In this document: piece after piece, positions 6,029 through 7,791 of the stretch
Numbering within the stretch: the first letter of the stretch is position 1
Layout of the letters: every line of letters begins with the position of its first letter
Source of the DNA: an uncultured Lachnospiraceae bacterium
Lineage (GTDB): Bacteria > Bacillota_A > Clostridia > Lachnospirales > Lachnospiraceae
NCBI GenBank assembly: GCA_910585655.1
Contig: CAJUFW010000160.1
Location: 1-7,791 of the forward strand
Reading direction: 5' to 3'
Length of the DNA: 7,791 nucleotides
Translations under genes and position numbers: made by a program
The notes under the pieces: generated by a model
The model's input: the letters and a program-made list of their open reading frames with translations, nothing else
Told to the model about the DNA's origin: nothing
Databases searched by the model: none

Positions 6029-6088
6029 CATCCCGAGTTAAAATAAGGCAACATCTTCTATTTGCGCGAGTGTGCATCCCTATGATAC

Positions 6089-6140
6089 AAAAAGGGCTGC
6101 TGCCCTGAAACTGACGACTCAGTTCCAAGACAACAGCCCT
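6089..6140 (-). terminator. Intrinsic terminator of rny
   Basis: On the minus strand, starting 9 nt after the rny stop codon, bases 6140-6119 pair with 6114-6093 along all 22 positions (G-U pairs included) around the tetraloop GTCG. The outer stem is AGGGCTGTTGTC with GGCAGCAGCCCT. The hairpin runs straight into TTTTG. The orientation is clear, because the plus-strand side has no T-run. The stem is unusually long for a terminator. Confidence 0.9.
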
Positions 6141-6149
6141 GACTGGTTG

Positions 6150-7706
6150 TTATTTTGCATAATCTACTGCCCTTGACTCACGAATGACGCTTACTTTAAT
6201 CTGCCCTGGATACTCCAGTTCACTTTCAATCTGCTTCGATAAGTCACGCGCTAAAAGAACCATTTCCGAATCATTCACCTGGTCAGGAATAACCATAACA
6301 CGGATTTCCCGACCTGCCTGAATAGCAAAAGATTTTTCTACACCCTTGCAGCCGTTGGCAATATCCTCTAACTGCTTTAACCGATTTGTATAGGTCTCCA
6401 ATGTTTCTCTGCGGGCGCCCGGACGTGCTGCCGAGATCGTATCTGCAGCTTGTACCAAACAAGCAATCAATGTCTGAGGTTCCACATCTCCATGATGCGC
6501 CTCCACCGCGTTGATCACTATCGGAGATTCTTTGTATTTCCTACAGAGGTTGACACCAATCTGGATGTGGGAGCCTTCTATCTCATGATCGACGGATTTT
6601 CCGATATCGTGCAAAAGACCTGCCCGTTTTGCCAGCTTGACATCGACACCGACTTCTGCTGCCAGCAAGCCCGCTAAATGCGCTACCTCGATAGAATGTT
6701 TTAATGCGTTCTGACCATAGCTGGTACGAAATTTCATCTTACCAAGCAATCTGACCAGTTCCGGGTGAATTCCGTGTACCCCTACCTCTAAAGTAGCCGC
6801 CTCACCCTCTTCACGCATCATCGTCTCCACTTCACGCTGAGCCTTTTCCACCATTTCTTCAATCCTGGCGGGATGAATACGCCCGTCCACAATCAGCTTT
6901 TCCAATGCAATCCGTGCTATCTCACGGCGCACCGGATCAAAACCGGAAAGAATCACGGCCTCCGGCGTGTCATCAATAATCAAATCCACACCGGTCATGG
7001 TCTCTACAGTACGGATATTCCGTCCTTCTCGCCCAATAATACGCCCTTTCATCTCATCATTCGGAAGCTGTACAACGGATATCGTAGTCTCTGCCACATG
7101 ATCGGCAGCACACTTTTGGATTGCCGTTACCACAAAGTCTCTCGCCTTTTTATCGGCATCTTCTTTGGCGCGGTTCTCCAATTCCTTTACCATAAGCGCT
7201 GTTTCGTGCTTTACCTCATCCTCTACGGTTTTTAAAATGTAATCCTTTGCCTGTTCGGAGGTTAATCCAGAAATCCGTTCCAGCTCCTGCAGACGCTTTC
7301 CATGAAGTTCTTCTACTAACTCCTTTTCCTTGTCAAGTTCTGCTTCTCTGGCAGTAAGTTTGGATTCCTTTTTTTCAAGTGCTTCGGTCTTCCTGTCCAA
7401 AGTTTCTTCCTTCGTCAGCACCCGTTTTTCATACCGCTGTAATTCTGCTCTTCGTTCCTTGGATTCCCGTTCAAACTCATTTTTGTTTTTCAGGGCTTCT
7501 TCTTTGGCTTCCAACAAGGCTTCCCTTTTTTTTGTCTCGGCTGTTTTAATAGCTTCATCTATAATTTCTCTAGCCTTCTCTTCCGCACTGCCAACCTTCG
7601 CTTCATAGTTCTTAATCCGATTGGCAATCGCAAGCTTCCAAACAAGAGGAGCGACAATTACACTGGTAATCAGAACAGCAATGACCGCTGTAAGTACATA
7701 TTCCAC
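6150..7706 (-). CDS. rny: Ribonuclease Y
   Basis: The 518-residue membrane-anchored endoribonuclease initiates mRNA decay in Firmicutes. The domain order is complete. An N-terminal transmembrane helix (about 4-24) is followed by a long charged coiled coil (about 30-190, rich in Glu, Lys and Arg). A KH RNA-binding domain has the GRIIGREGRN loop at 221-230. The HD phosphohydrolase domain has KHS (His336), LLHDIGK at 364-370 (His366, Asp367), EAHHGD at 402-407 and QAADTISAARPGAR at 419-432, which supply the metal ligands. The C-terminal part ends VIRESRAVDYAK. Length is typical. The start codon is GTG (7706-7704), fixed by AAGGAGG (7720-7714) at 7 nt and by the membrane helix starting immediately after it. 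It is transcribed alone, from a promoter at 7755-7783 to a terminator at 6089-6140. Confidence 0.98.
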   Translation of the reverse strand: MEYVLTAVIAVLITSVIVAPLVWKLAIANRIKNYEAKVGSAEEKAREIIDEAIKTAETKKREALLEAKEEALKNKNEFERESKERRAELQRYEKRVLTKEETLDRKTEALEKKESKLTAREAELDKEKELVEELHGKRLQELERISGLTSEQAKDYILKTVEDEVKHETALMVKELENRAKEDADKKARDFVVTAIQKCAADHVAETTISVVQLPNDEMKGRIIGREGRNIRTVETMTGVDLIIDDTPEAVILSGFDPVRREIARIALEKLIVDGRIHPARIEEMVEKAQREVETMMREEGEAATLEVGVHGIHPELVRLLGKMKFRTSYGQNALKHSIEVAHLAGLLAAEVGVDVKLAKRAGLLHDIGKSVDHEIEGSHIQIGVNLCRKYKESPIVINAVEAHHGDVEPQTLIACLVQAADTISAARPGARRETLETYTNRLKQLEDIANGCKGVEKSFAIQAGREIRVMVIPDQVNDSEMVLLARDLSKQIESELEYPGQIKVSVIRESRAVDYAK

Positions 7707-7713
7707 TGGAGCA

Positions 7714-7720
7714 CCTCCTT
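7714..7720 (-). promoter_or_regulatory. Ribosome binding site that fixes the GTG start of rny
   Basis: AAGGAGG on the minus strand lies 7 nt before GTG at 7706-7704. No ATG in frame has comparable spacing, so GTG is the start. Confidence 0.9.
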
Positions 7721-7754
7721 ATTCAATTTTCATTGTACAAAATACAACAGAATA

Positions 7755-7783
7755 ATTTTATACTTTTTCTACAACAATGTCAA
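7755..7783 (-). promoter_or_regulatory. Sigma-A promoter of rny
   Basis: On the minus strand a perfect TTGACA (7783-7778) is followed after 17 bp by TAAAAT (7760-7755), five of six matches to the -10 consensus. Transcription would start near 7748, leaving about 41 nt of leader. The leader holds a small TTGTA-N5-TACAA inverted repeat and the Shine-Dalgarno. The strong consensus suggests high constitutive expression. Confidence 0.82.
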
Positions 7784-7791
7784 GAATTTTA

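Noticed and set aside
4571..6090. A 12-bp exact direct repeat, CCTATGATACAA, in the gap before proC (4571-4582) and just beyond the rny terminator (6079-6090).
   Set aside because: One or two exact 12-mers are expected by chance in a window this long, and the flanks share nothing further.
5922..6128. A 68-codon minus-strand reading frame between rny and the aminotransferase gene.
   Set aside because: It starts inside the rny terminator hairpin, runs through the promoter and palindromes, and has no Shine-Dalgarno or recognisable protein character.
1..7791. A defence system, mobile element, CRISPR array, riboswitch or other new system.
   Set aside because: All large frames are housekeeping families or one small membrane protein. 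I saw no transposase or integrase, no repeat-spacer pattern and no conserved riboswitch fold; intergenic regions are all under 300 bp and largely explained by promoters and terminators.

Overview
This window reads as ordinary chromosomal housekeeping DNA from a low-to-moderate GC Firmicute. A spore-forming member of the Clostridia, for example Lachnospiraceae, is my best guess. The reasons are RNase Y with its N-terminal anchor, strong AGGAGG-type ribosome binding sites, sigma-A promoters with 17-bp spacers, a Firmicute-style low-molecular-weight penicillin-binding protein, and a NUDIX gene next to a gene with SpoIIM-like membrane topology. This is inference from gene types; no rRNA or other marker gene is present.

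Layout from left to right. A D,D-carboxypeptidase gene (7-1278, minus) is divergent from a class I DAHP synthase gene, aroF (1420-2451, plus), across a 141-bp intergenic region that carries a near-consensus aroF promoter. aroF converges on a minus-strand cluster and overlaps its last gene by 33 bp. In transcription order the cluster is an aspartate-type aminotransferase (5851-4598), pyrroline-5-carboxylate reductase proC (4508-3708), an ADP-ribose-type NUDIX hydrolase (3690-3148) and a multi-pass membrane protein (3099-2419). Upstream of it is rny (7706-6150, minus), which has its own consensus promoter at the right edge and a very long intrinsic terminator.

Functionally, the aminotransferase and proC serve glutamate/aspartate and proline metabolism, and aroF is the entry to aromatic biosynthesis. 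The NUDIX protein probably cleans up ADP-ribose-like nucleotides, the D,D-carboxypeptidase trims peptidoglycan, and RNase Y starts mRNA decay. The tight spacing of proC and the NUDIX gene indicates co-transcription.

I found no mobile element, CRISPR array, tRNA or rRNA, and no convincing new system. The signals most worth checking are regulatory. One is a perfect 23-bp interrupted palindrome centred near -65 of the aminotransferase promoter, which fits a LysR-type operator. Another is the aroF terminator, embedded in the coding sequence of the opposing membrane-protein gene. A third is an imperfect hairpin fused to a TATAAT box between the aminotransferase gene and proC.
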